This document shows positions 1 to 12,031 of a stretch of DNA of 64,000 nucleotides, one piece after another (positions within the stretch are counted from its first letter, which is position 1; every line of letters starts with the position of its first letter). Position numbers and translations under genes: made by a program. The stretch is from assembly GCA_963681505.1 (NCBI GenBank), contig OY811977.1, positions 434,001 to 498,000 on the forward strand, in the 5' to 3' direction. This stretch comes from Eunapius fragilis (taxonomy: Eukaryota > Porifera > Demospongiae > Spongillida > Spongillidae). Below the pieces are notes generated by a model. It had not been told where the DNA came from, made no database searches, and worked only from the letters and a program-made list of their open reading frames with translations.

Positions 1-574
1 CTCCCCGAAGATGTTTGCTTAACCTATTAGGGGGGAGAGAGAAAGAGAGAGAGATAGAGATTGAGAGAGTGAGTGAGTGAGAGGGAGGGAGTGAGGGAGA
101 GAGTGAGAGAGTGAGAGAGAGAGAGAGAGAGATAGTGAGAGAGAGCTAACCTTCCTAAAATTCCCTTGGGATGTAATCCTCCATTCTTCTTCTGTTCCTT
201 CCCTGTACCACCATTTCGCTCTTGCCTTCCATCCTCAACTGACTCGCACACACCTCCGCGCCCCGCCTCCTTTGCTTGCCCCGCCTCCTTTCCAATATGC
301 TCCTTGACCCTAGGCCCCTCCCCTCTCACTGCCTCTTCCCTTCTGTTTACTGCCTCTCTCCTCTGCTCATCGCCTTGGTGACCGGTGGCAGGCTTGACAT
401 GCTCCTCAGCCCCAGACCCACGATCACCCAACCTCTCCATAAATTCATCGTCAATGGAAGAGTATCCAGGTTCCTTGAAGTGTTTGGGGAGAGACTTTGT
501 CTTCCAGTCACCTAAAAAGTGACCCAGTTATGACAACAGATCTCCCAACTACACACACACACATGCACACACAC

Positions 575-652
<78 letters not shown>

Positions 653-3600
653 CCTGAGTTTCTCCTTGGTGATTCCATGAAATCTTTTTTCTCCAGTTTG
701 CGTTTGGGGATGGACCCCTCAAAGTTTGCCCTGATCTGAGCCCTGTGTTTGGCCTGCCTCATGCCCCTCCCCCTACGTCTACTTGAGTCATCTTCAAACT
801 CATCATCAGCCTCTGCCTCACTGCATGCCGGGAGCAGCCCGGGAAAACTACCATGGTACGGCTTATCTATAATAGAAAAAGTGTAAGTTGCCATGGCTAC
901 TGTTGCAGGAGAGGAAGATAGCATTACTGACCAGCCCTTAGCGTCTCATGGTCTGTTACATCAGAGTCTTCATACTCAAAGCTTTTAGTCATCTGACGCT
1001 CTGTGAGGAAGCAGGACTTCTCCTGGGGTGTCAGAGGGGAGGAGGGGCTGGAACAGACAGGGGAACGACCACCTCCCTCCACCTCCAATATCTTTGCCTC
1101 TTGGTCCTCTCTCTTGTCCTCCTGGGCACGTTCAGTCCATGCTTCTGCAATACAGAGGTCAGGTGATGTCAGGTGATGTCAGGTGATGCCAACAAAGGTC
1201 AGTACCTTTCAATATTTGTATCATACTCTGTGTTTTAGCGACAGACAGAGCTGTGTCGCCGTTTTCATTAACCAGAGTAACGTCTGCGCCTTTGGTTAGT
1301 AGGTACTTTGCCACTTCATTATGGCCACTGCGAGCCTACAGAACGAAAGCATGTGAACGTGGGAACATGGGAATATGGAACGAGAGCATGTGAACGTGGG
1401 AACATGGGAATATGGAACGAGAGCATGTGAACATGGGAACATGGGAATATGGAACGAGAGCATGTGAACGTGGGAACATGGGAATATGGAACGAGAGCAT
1501 GTGAACGTGGGAACATGGGAATATGGAACAAGAGCATGTGAACGTGGGAACATGGGAATATGGAACGAGAGCATGTGAACGTGGGAACATGAGAACATGG
1601 ATGTCAGGAGCCTTCTGCCCAATATAAGCGTACCGTAAGAATGAGGGGCGTGTCCTTCTGTTCTCCTCCTCTGCTGTTAATGTCAGCCCCTCCCTCCTCA
1701 ACCAGGGCAACAATGATGGACATGTGGCCCTGGGATGACGCCATATGCAGCGGAGCAAGAACCCTTGAATCCAGGGAATCTGCAATTTGAAACTGAATGT
1801 AATGTATACACAAGTACATGGCATGCTATGAAAACCAGTGTACGATTGGTGCCATACGCATCATGCAAAGTAATGACATCATCATTAACACTTTGCATGC
1901 GACATCTAAACCACACCCACTTCGCACACCTGAATTGGACCCGTGTTTCACAAGCAGGGACACCATTCTTTTGGCGTGTATGCTGTCTGACGTAGCCACA
2001 AGATGGAGGGCAGAGCGTCCCTGCTTGTCACAGGCATTGATGTCACTGTTCAAGAGAGGTGGGGAGGTAGAATGAAGGTGTAGGGGTGGAGCTTAGGGGG
2101 TGGGGCTTATGGATGGAGCTTATGGGTGGGGCTTATGGGTGGGGCTTATGGGTGGGGCTTAGGGGTGGGGCTTATGGATGGGGTGCCTCCTCATCGTGTC
2201 ATTACATATGCAGTGTATCATTAATTAAGAAAGGTTAATTATATTCATCACACAAGTTTGGAGATACATGTAGGTAATATCATTTTGAGCCAAGTGAATT
2301 CACGATGCACCCAATAATTATATGGACCCGCCCCCCTCACATTACAAAGATTGCATTGAGTCAGTCTGTACTTTAATTTATGGACTACCCTCTCACCTTA
2401 ACATTAATATCTTAACCCTAAAATAACTCACGCCTGCTTTTCTATAAGATCTTCTAACACCTTGACAGGATTATATTCTGAGGTCATAGCATTATGTACT
2501 GCATGGGGAGGAGACATAAGTCAAATAACTATTAATAACATTCATATTAATGTTCACTAACCCTGCTCAAAGAGAGCAATGTCACGTGTCACCAACAGCA
2601 CTGGGGTGAGTCCGTCATTGTTCTTACAATTGACATCAATGTAGTGAGACCCAGACTACAAGAGGTGGAGGGAAAGTGGTGGGAAGATGGAGGGAAGGTG
2701 GAGGGAAAGTGGAGGAAAAGTGGAGGGAAGGTGGAGGGAAAGTGGAGGGAAAGTGGAGGAAAGGTGGAGGGAAAGTGGTGAGAAGATGGAGGGAAGGTGG
2801 AGGGAAGGTGGAGGGAAAGGTGGAGGGAAAGTGGAGGAAAGGTGGGGGGGGGGGGGGGGAGGAAGGGGGAAAAGTGGTGGGACACTTACCAGGTGCTTTT
2901 TGACAGAGACCGAGTCTCCTAGCCACGCAGATTGGAGCAAGGCTTGTGCAGTGGACATGGTTCTACCTTCATGCGTAACACTACCTGTGGAGGGAGAGGA
3001 GCTGTGGTATACATGCCACTCCCCCTTCACTCCACTAACTTAGGATCAACTTTCTCAGTTCATCACTGGCCACCTCCAGAGCTGTTTCCCCTAGATCATT
3101 TTGCAAGGTAATGTCTGCACCATACCTCAATAGCAGCTTCACCACCTGAGTGGAAGGAATGGTCACACCTCCTCGTCCCTTCATACCATCTCTCACCATC
3201 CCCTCACCATCACACCTTCATACTCACATCCCTCATAGTGCGAGCTATATCATGTACACTGTGCTATACATCACACACCCATCCCTCACACACCCATCCC
3301 TCACACATCTTCCCATGCACAAACACCAACATTAGCATGTCCATTCCTAGCAGCTGCAATCAGTGGTGTGTCCCCAGTATCCCTTCCGCGGGCATCCACT
3401 GAAGTACGGTGTTGCTCCAGGATGTTTTCAACTCGCTCCCATTGGCCATTCTGTGGGGGGGGGGGGGGGGGGGGAGAGGGGCGGTGGGGTGGGGGTGGAA
3501 GGAATGTTATCAACAATTAATGTAGACCACAGCACACAAATTGGTCAATCATACGAGAATCAACTATGTGTAATTGCAGTTGTGTTTACAAATCACGTGG

Positions 3601-3948
3601 TCGCCCACAGCGCGGAATGCACACAGCTGCGCCGTACAAACACAGCACGCATTCATCGACTGTTTAAATGAGCGGCGGCCGCATGAATAAACGTATATGT
3701 TGCGGGACACAGTTGTGGTGATGGGCTTACCGCTGATGCGGAGAGTATAGGATCATCCGCGCTGCTCCTATTGTAAATTTAAAAACAAGTAGTCTTGTCT
3801 CAACAACCCGAATGTTGTTAACGAACACCCCGTAACACAGGGCAACGGCGTACATAACACTTACGGTACGGTACGAAGCTTACCTGTCACCTAGGAGGGC
3901 GTCTTCGGCCAATCGGTGGTAGTTCTTGAGGAGATTGTTGCGAGCCAT
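1..3948 (-). CDS. Ankyrin-repeat protein, 3' end beyond the left edge
   Basis: Fourteen exons are visible on the minus strand, first to last: 3884-3948, 3731-3767, 3331-3450, 3040-3145, 2890-2984, 2562-2655, 2432-2498, 1930-2045, 1634-1779, 1206-1335, 932-1144, 654-866, 151-511 and 1-23 (cut by the edge). All phases agree and give about 595 residues. The start is ATG at 3948, encoding MARNNLLKNYHRLAED. Ankyrin signatures are clear: GDTPLIAAARNGHANVVKLL, GRSALHLVA, APLHMASSQGHMSIIVALVE and ARSGHNEVAKYLLTKGADV. After the repeats comes an acidic and basic low-complexity tail with clusters such as SSRRRGRGMRQ and KRKLEKKDF. The repeats imply a protein-binding scaffold. I do not recognise the orthologue, so no specific function is claimed. 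Introns carry minisatellites and a (CA)n tract. Confidence 0.8.
1336..1606. repeat. 39-bp minisatellite in ankyrin-gene intron
   Basis: About seven tandem copies of a roughly 39-bp unit (core gaacgtgggaacatgggaat) start immediately beside the exon ending at 1335. Every frame through it looks artificially open. Confidence 0.9.
2660..2880. repeat. Purine-rich GGAGGGAAAGTG repeat and poly-G tract
   Basis: Degenerate tandem 12-14-bp units, ending in a run of G, fill the intron between ankyrin exons 2562-2655 and 2890-2984. A smaller 14-bp repeat (ggtggggcttatg) occupies 2075-2180 in the next intron. Confidence 0.85.
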
Positions 3949-4922
3949 GGCTACCTTTCACCAGGCATGCTAACCTGCGCAGAGCGATGCGGTGCAATAT
4001 TTTAAGGGTCGGCATTCAACATCGCTTGACCTCATAAGTAAACAATCCTCCTTTTGGAACCTTGTTATCAAATAGCTCACCCAGTGTGCGCCGTTTCCCG
4101 CTTTTCGCGCGTCTTTCGCCACCGGGTAAGCTTATTGCGGGTAGACGAACATTCATAAGTGTTGCAAAAGTCACACGATCGACCACACACGTACGGCTCG
4201 TTAATAGCGGCCCGCGGCGAGTGTTAATCATTAACGTCCGCTTATAACGGATTTATAGGCCATTTGCTATGAATTGAAACTCAAATAGCAATGCAATGTT
4301 TCCGATTGCATTTGCCAGCGAAATTTTTTTTTGAAACTGTAAGACAAAAGGCCTCACCAAGTAAGTAGTAGACCTTGCCCAGGTTTACATAACTTGAAAA
4401 CATAGGCCCACAACTACAATGAACAACCAGCCGCACAATTCAGTGCAAATACCACTGCAAGACCCCCCTGCTCGTCTGCTGGTTGAACAAAGTAACTCAT
4501 GTTGTAATCAAACTTCCTAATGAATTTCGAAAATGAATTTGGTAAAATCAAAGATGACATCCCACATGCAAACTTCTCTATCATGGTTATGCACTGATAC
4601 AATATGATTAATATGGAAATTGCTACACCCACACTTTGTACCCAGATATTATAAACCTGAGCCATTTTTTGGTCTGGGCGTAAATCAATAGTTAACTGAA
4701 GTGCAGTACTACTAATGATAACTAATCTAACATGTCGGGACCCACCTTGTGCAGATCCTCGTGTTCCCTTCAACACATATGCTACTGCTAAACCTTTCAC
4801 GTGCACATTAGTATGTGAATCATATGATCATCAAAATATATTAACATTGAAGTGCTATTTCAGTAAAATTTGCTTCATTCCCAGAGCTCTCTGCAATCCA
4901 TTGTCTGAACAGAAAATGAAAC
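3949..4922. other. Intergenic region between ankyrin gene and PLAT gene 3' end
   Basis: About 970 bp between the ankyrin-gene start and the PLAT-gene stop. The part next to the ankyrin ATG (3949-4260) is richer in CG dinucleotides and is the likely promoter. An open frame at 4414-4806 (minus) matches no family I know and has no start or splice context that convinces me. I see no RNA gene or mobile element. Confidence 0.5.
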
Positions 4923-7900
4923 CTAGGAGAACAAGTGCATTTTAATAAAGTTTAATAATAACCACCATACAACATACTTCTGTTTATCAACTAGACGTGT
5001 TAGACACACTTCAAAGAGGTACCACTTTATGCAACCTACAAGAGGCAGTGTGGATAATATGAGAACCACAAATACATTCCTCCTAACCCTACCTGGTGAG
5101 GAGTGCTTCCTTCTAGGGCAATGGGCAACCCTCACAGCCTTCAGTGGGCCTATGTCCTTGCATGCTATCTGGAACGTGTCAGTTTGGCCACGTTGAAACT
5201 TCGGGGAATGCGAGGATGTCTTGAACTCAAATACAGGGGAATTCCCTTTCTGCCCCACAATTACAAGCAGGACCCTCTGAGGAGAGCCACTGTGCTTCTT
5301 ATCAGCCGTTGTTAGCTTCACCTCATAAGCTACGTGATGGACATTATTACAACATTTACTGCAATGTCTCTCTATGTTCTGTGTCCCCATGTCCCTCTGT
5401 ATCCCCTCCCATGTCCTACCTTGTAAGGCTATTTTTTAAGTTTGAATTAAGTGGCTACACATATCATGTTTACATCACAGTATGGATAACAGTACTTACA
5501 AATCAAAGAGGATTCAGTTCCCCTGCTGGCAGGTCCACTAGCAGTTAGACTGCTCCCAGCTCCAGTGGTACTGCTCAAAGGCTCCACAGGTCTTAACTCA
5601 TGGGGGGGTTCTGGCCCCACCCACTGCCCACAGGGGAAGTGGAGCACCTCCTCTGAGTGAGGACACGCCAGGCATAGCTCCATAACCATCCAGCGCTCAC
5701 CCTGATTACATCCCTCAAGCCACACCTTCAGCCCCTTGACCACGCCTACATTCTGACTTGTAACTGAAAAAGTTTCCGTTGTTGCCAAGTCCCCAGACCT
5801 ACTACATAGGAGCTTCAGTGGTATGGGGTCAGAGGTCAGCTGTTCTCCAATTAGAACAACTGTTAGATGTGCGCTGCTACTGGGGATTGACCGTGAGGTG
5901 ACGTTTGTGTGTAGTGTGTAGGTAGTATCTGCAGACAGAGGTGTAAGGATGGGAGGGAGAAGAGAGGTTAGAGGGATGTGTGATATGGGAGGGAGAGGGA
6001 TAGGTTAGAGGGATGTGTGATATGGGAGGGAGAGGATAGGTTAGAGGGATGTGTGATATGGGAGGGAGAGGATAGGTTAGAGGGGTGTGTGATATGGGAG
6101 GGAGAGGATAGGTTAGAGGGGTGTGTGATATGGGAGGGAGAGGAGAGGTTAGAGGGATGTGTGATATGGGAGGGAGAGGATAGGTTAGAGGGGTGTGTGA
6201 TATGGGAGGATGGGAGGGAGAGGAGAGGTTAGAGGGATGTGTGATATGGGAGGGTGGGAGGGAGAGGATAGGTTAGAGGGGTGTGTGATATGGGAGGATG
6301 GGAGGTAGAGGATAGGTTAGAGGGGTGTGTGATATGGGAGGATGGGAGGGAAAGGATAGGTTAGAGGGTAAGTATTTACTTTGACTGTGCGTGCTGTGGG
6401 TGTGGTTACTTTGTGCACCATCAGAAGTGTCAAGTGTGTCCATCCCGTGATGCTCCGCCCCTTCTGTAGACGGTGACCCTATGGGCCCGCTACTCACAGA
6501 GAGCTCCTCATCTATAGATTTCTCTGAGCCAAATATGTCCTTTTCACTGCCACCATCTCCATCACCATCACCACCACTACCATCACCATCACTACCACCA
6601 CCACCACCATCCCCACCACTACCACCACCATCACCACCACCATAATCTTCATCATCACCACCACTACCACCACCATCACCACCACTACCACCACCATCAT
6701 CATCTTCATCTTTCCAGTACTCATCCATTAGCCTACCTCCTGGATCATGTGAGGGTGCAGGGACACTCCCTCTACCTCCTGGATCACGTGATGGTGCAGG
6801 GACACTCCCCCTACCTCCTGGATCACGTGAGGGTGCAGGGACACTCCCCCTACCATGTGGGGCTTGCACCAACACAGCGTCCAGCTCAGCCATGGTGCCT
6901 CCTCCCCCTACTGCCAGCCAACGCATACACGGACACACGTATCGAGCCCCTGTTGCTATGGAGTTAAGCTCCACCTTCTCCAGGTGCCAATCAGGATAGG
7001 GTCCAGTGTTGTCATGACCAATCAACACCTTCTTTGGGGTACCCAGGTCTGTCCATAAGAAGGGTCATAAAGTATTATGTGTGTGTGGGTATTATAGCAT
7101 GGTGCTCACCTCCTAGGTCAACCTCAAACACGTCCTTCTGTCCTCTCTCAAAGTTCTCTACACTGCTTCCAAGAAGCATCTTCTTGGAACCCCTCCCATC
7201 TTCTCCAAAGACTTGTATGAACACGTTGGCATCAGTACCTGCCCCAAGGATGTCAGTAGTCCACACACACACCTCCCACAGCCTGCCTGTGATGGAGGGA
7301 GAGGGTGGGAGTGGTGGGAAGGATGGGAGGGGGTGGGAGGGGGAGGGAGGAAGTACTTATAGGTGTCACATTATTGACTCATAGGCCTACTTGGAAGGGG
7401 TGTGGTCAAATATGACTTTCTCTCCACTCTCCCACTATCACTGCTCAACCATCCCTGGAAATGGAATGAGGCCTTTTGATTTCCAGGGCATGTCTCCAGC
7501 TCTATCTAAACAGTGGTTATAAAATATCAGTTAGTAGTTATTATTACATTGCAAGCCACACCTTCTCCAGGTACCATCTGGTTTCCTGGCCCGGGCTGTC
7601 ATGGCCCACACATATCATATCCACGGGGTCCACCAAGGTGGGAGAGAGAACCTCAAACGTGTGGGTGTGCCCTCGCTGGAGGTGACCCTTGTCCAACCAC
7701 GCCCTCTCTGTAGCCCCTCCTCCTCCGTGAAGTGTGACATACACATCGACATTACTGGTGGATCCTACGTGGTCGCCAGTGGTAACCAGAAGTATATATT
7801 TGTACTGATGGGTGGTTGAACCTAGCAGTGAAGAGACTATGACCTGGCATATGGTATGGACATACATCCACGTGCACACATCTTAGGAGTACACTGGTCC

Positions 7901-9764
7901 CCAGGCCTACCAGCAGGGGCCACTTGCTCGGCTCCTACCCCCAAGGTCAGCTCTCTCTCTGTGCTACCATCTCCTTCATCGGCAGACAGCCACTGATGGC
8001 AGGGGAAGTGACAGACCACACCCCTCTCGTCCCTCACTTCCACACAGACGAGGTACCAGCTTGGAGAAGCCCCACAACTGTCATGGCGTATGGACACTCG
8101 CTGCACATCCCCAAGGTCAGCCATCTTGAGGCAAAAGGTGTCTGTCCTGAAACAGGTACATAACTCCCCTCATAGTGATGCTCCTCCCCTCACAGTGATG
8201 TTCCTCCCCTCACAGTGATGTTCCTCCCCTCACAGTGATGCCCCTCCCCTCATAGTGATGCTCCTCCCCTCACAGTGATGCTCCTCCCCTCACAGTGATG
8301 CTCCTCCCCTCACAGTGATGCCCCTCCCCTCATAGTGATGCCCCTCCCCTCACAGTGATGCTCCTCCCCTCATAGTGATGCCCCTCCCCTCACAGTGATG
8401 CTCCTCCCCTCACAGTGATGCTCCTCCCCTCATAGTGATGCTCCTCCCCTCATAGTGATGCTCCTCCCCTCACAGTGATGCTCCTCCCCTCATAGTGATA
8501 CCACCCCTCACGTGATGCCCCGCCCCCACATTGACCCCTCCCCTCTTACCTTCCCCTCTCAAAGTTAGACTTGCTGTTCTCCAGCCTACACTCTCCACTG
8601 CTGGCCATGCTTCCATGTAAGGAGATGAACACACTCGAGTCAGTCCCCGCCCCCTTTATGTCACCAGTGACGGTCGTCACCAGATAGGCGTGGTTTTGGG
8701 GTGGTAGGGATGAGTTGTGAGAGGGGTAGAGCACTCTCCTTATCTCACCATCACCCTCATCACGGGCTAGCCACACCCCACAAGGAAAGACCACCGTCTC
8801 GTTGGAGGCGTCGCCTATGACCATAACCTAATTGGAATTAAGTTAATAACTTATGTAGCCCTTCCCCCTTTCTTAAAGTAACAGGTTTTACCTTATCCAG
8901 GAACCAGCTGGGACCAAACCCCGTGTTATCGTGTTCAACTGTCACGCTCTTCACGTCTCCGATATCTTTCGTTACCATAACGAAGGTTTCAGTCGACCCG
9001 TTCGTAAACTTGCATCCGGTTACACGGGTTTTGGCGGTCGTTGCCCTCTTCCCCGTCAAGGTAACGAAGACGTTGGCGTCAGTGCCCGCTCCACGGACGT
9101 TCCCGGTGTAGAGCTGGACCGTATACTGACGGGTGACCTCCTCGATTGGCTTCGGAAGCAGAGTGCGTTGTGTTTTACAATCCCCGTGGTGCAGAGACAA
9201 CCATTTGTTGCAAGGGAAGAGCCATTTCTTTCCAGAGGTGGCTTCTTTCACCGTTACGTGATCCAGCCACCATCCCTGGTCCTCTCTCCTTCCGCAGTTC
9301 TCGACGTCCACCCGCAACAGGTCTCCGATGGCAGCTCCACGTATGCGGAATTTTTCCACGCTTCCTGGCTCGAACCTAAAAACACACGTACCGTCCTTCT
9401 GCCTATTCCCGTGCACGAGCCTCGTCTTGGCCAGCTTGCCCTTGTCTCCATGCAATGTTACGTATACTTTGGCGTTGGTACCTGCTTTTACGTCGTCGGA
9501 GGTTTTTACGGCTACCACGTAGGAGGTTTGGAGGGGGCAACAATGGGAGCGTGTTTGAGAAGGACTGCTGCTGGCCTTGGAGCTGTCTTTCCCGCCGGCG
9601 GGGGACGAAAAGGACGCGCTTTTCAACTGTTTTCTTTGGTAGTAGTGACGCAAATGAGGATCAATCGGAGAGAAATATGGCGTCGCAGACTTTGTCATGA
9701 AGCGCGGGTACTTCTGAGATGTTAGGCTGATTCGGTACGACGAACTGTCTGAATGGTGATACAT
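4923..9764 (-). CDS. LOXHD1-like protein with seven PLAT/LH2 domains
   Basis: Ten exons on minus: 8892-9764, 8550-8827, 7911-8146, 7562-7821, 7391-7505, 7110-7286, 6380-7048, 5500-5928, 5093-5329 and 4923-5035. They close exactly at 1,128 aa. Start MYHHSDSSSYRIS at 9764. PLAT domains recur with the hallmarks GAGTDANVFVTL, VEHDNTGFGPSWFLDKV and FPCNKWLS. Domain 1 lies about residues 81-197, domain 2 from about 213, and five more follow. The last two are diverged and lack the GAGTDA core. Exon 7 carries a threefold 13-residue repeat (RGSVPAPSRDPGG) and a Gly/Ser/Asp-rich linker. PLAT arrays bind membrane lipids or proteins; LOXHD1 in vertebrates supports hair-cell stereocilia. LOXHD1-like is the best family match, although human LOXHD1 is longer. 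The final domain ends abruptly with KYVVWWLLLNFIK, so the C-terminus could be alternatively spliced. Confidence 0.88.
5945..6365. repeat. 36-bp minisatellite in PLAT-gene intron
   Basis: About eleven tandem units built on gatatgggagggagaggata and ggttagaggg, lying between exons 5500-5928 and 6380-7048 and beginning within about 20 bp of the exon edge. Confidence 0.9.
8160..8512. repeat. 20-bp minisatellite in PLAT-gene intron
   Basis: About 17 near-perfect copies of tgatgctcctcccctcacag fill the intron between exons 7911-8146 and 8550-8827. On the plus strand each unit ends in a pyrimidine run plus CAG; the gene is on the minus strand, so these are not acceptors for it. Confidence 0.92.
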
Positions 9765-9890
9765 AACTACCTCAACGTGGGGACCAGGTACTTATCGCCG
9801 TTGTCATGGTGACGTGTCCAAAGGGCTAAATTAACAATAATTGATAGCAATAACCGGCGCATGCTGTGCGCTAATGGGAGTAGCTAAAAC
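9765..9890. promoter_or_regulatory. Divergent promoter, PLAT gene / VPS18-A
   Basis: Only 126 bp separate the two opposed start codons, so both genes must share or overlap core promoter elements. The segment is CG-containing with no obvious TATA box at a consistent distance. It holds the X-box listed separately. Confidence 0.7.
9800..9813 (-). promoter_or_regulatory. RFX X-box motif
   Basis: On the minus strand the sequence reads GTCACCATGACAAC, matching all 14 positions of the RFX X-box consensus GTHNYYATRRNAAC. It lies 36-49 bp upstream of the PLAT-gene ATG. In animals RFX factors use X-boxes near the start of ciliary genes. Seen: the match and its place. Inferred: RFX regulation. Confidence 0.55.
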
Positions 9891-11990
9891 ATGGCCGACC
9901 TAGTTCAACAATTCGAGAAGGATGATTATTTTGAAAGTTCTCGGTCCAGGCAAGCCCCCAACCCCTTTGATGATGATGAGGTAGCTGTGGAAGCGGTAAG
10001 TCACGGGCATCTGCAGTAGTGCAAAGTCGTAATGGTACCCTTCGCAGCCACGAATTCAGCGAACTCTACAAGAGTTCCCCATCTTTCGTCGGGAGGACCC
10101 CAACTTTGGTGCCGCTCTTTTATACAATGCCGAAATCACCCACCTAGCCGTCAGTAACGGCTTTGTGACGGTAGCCATCGTTGGGAACTTGATAATGCGG
10201 TTCTCTGCCACCAACCCAAGAGCTCCAGAAAGTATGTGCTTTTGCGGGGTGGCGTGGGGGGGGGGGGGGGGGGGGGGGGGGAAGGGAGGGAGGGGAGGAG
10301 GCAGATTGCAGTGATGGAAGACATTGTGCAACCTGTGTGAAGCAATGTTAGTTCTAGCAGTTATCCCTCCCCCCCTCCCCCCCTTCCCATTCATCTCCCT
10401 CCACAGCGATAGATCTAAAAAGAACTGACGATGACAAGATCCACAGCATGTTCCAGGACCCCCTCTCCCAGCATGTGATACTGTCCATGAGCAGGTCCTT
10501 GGACTGCATGTATGTGGGAGGGCGTGGCACAAAGAGGTCTACCCCAAGGGTGCACACCTCACGACTGAAGGGACACATAGAGTCTGTTGCGTGGAACCTG
10601 CAGGACCAATCAGAACAAACCACGGGAGCCATCCTGTTTGGACTGAGCAATGGTGAGGAGGGGGAGGGGTCAGTTGTGAGGAGGGGTTGAGTTTGGCCAC
10701 ACACCCCGTTGCCAGGCACGATTGTAGAGACAGAGGTGGACACACAGGAAGGTATTGTGGGAATACCAGGGCTTGTGAAGAAGAAGTACGTTGCTGAGGT
10801 GAGGAGAGGGGGAGGGAGGGGGCAGAGAAGAGGAGAGGGAGGAGAGGGGAGGGAGGGGGAAGAGGGAGGAGGAAGAGGGGAGAGAAGAGGAGAGGGAGGA
10901 GAGGGGAGGGAGGGGGAAGGGAAGAGGAGAGGGAGGAGAGGGGAGGGAGGGGGAAGAGGGAGGGAGGGGGAAGAGGGAGGAGGAAGAGGGAGGGAGGGGG
11001 AAGAGAAGAGGAGGGGGGAGGGAGGGGGGGGAGGGGGAGGGAGGGGGAGGAGGGGGGAGGGAGGGGGAGGGGGGGGAGGGAGGGGACGCACAGAAGTGAT
11101 GTGGGGTCACTTCTTGCTGCAGATCCACTCTCTGGCTAAGGACATCGCAGATCAGCAGGAACCTGTCACAGGGATATACTTAATTCCATTCCCTGAAACT
11201 TCTGACTCCAAATACTTTGTGATGGCCACCACCCCAAAGAGGATTTACCAGTTTGTGGGGAATGTGACAAAAGGGAAAGTCCCTATGTTCCAAGATATGT
11301 TTGTTTTCTACGAGCAGCCAGATAAAGGTGAGGTAATGCAACCACTACAACTGGATGCACCGAGCTTTTAAGATTTATATGGGTCATGGCTGCGAAAAGG
11401 GACCTCAGTGCATGTTATTAAAAAATTCCACAAAGGAGCATCAAAGTTGACGCTTGCAATTAAAATGTACGCGTAATTAAAAATTCAGGCCACTGTAACT
11501 CCATGATAATTTCCAGTGCATAAGAAAGAAGTTGTAGAGGACATAGGTGTCTCTTTGAACATGAAATAATTTGAAAACTTGAAAAAATATGCACTAGGTC
11601 CCTTTTCACTGCCTTGATCCCAAATATTTGAGCCTACTGCTAGGCAAAGCTTTAATAACCTGCTAGACAAAGCTTTAATAACCTGCTAGGCAAAGCTTTA
11701 ATAACCTGCTAGACAAAGCTTTAATAACCTGCTAGGCAAAGCTTTAATAACCTGCTAGACAAAGCTTTAATAATCTGCTAGGCAAAGCTTTAATAACCTG
11801 CTAGACAAAGCTTTAATAACCTGCTAGGCAAAGGCTTTAATAACCTGGTTTGAGATTACATCACCAGATAAACTTAGCAGTTGATGCCTCTGTGCTGCAG
11901 CTGACAGTACAGATTTCAAGTGTTGCGACGTAACGGTCAAGTAGAGCAGATGGTCCATTCACTGCCTCTTGATGTGTGTGTGTGTGTGTG

Positions 11991-12031
<41 letters not shown>

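Noticed and set aside
4414..4806. 130-aa minus-strand frame
   Set aside because: No recognisable domain and no splice link to the PLAT gene; kept only as a note in the intergenic entry.
8165..8512. Regular 20-bp repeats resembling a CRISPR array
   Set aside because: Units are directly adjacent with no unique spacers, and the locus is a eukaryotic intron.
8931..9725. 264-aa plus-strand frame opposite the PLAT gene first exon
   Set aside because: Antisense shadow; the minus frame has two recognisable PLAT domains.
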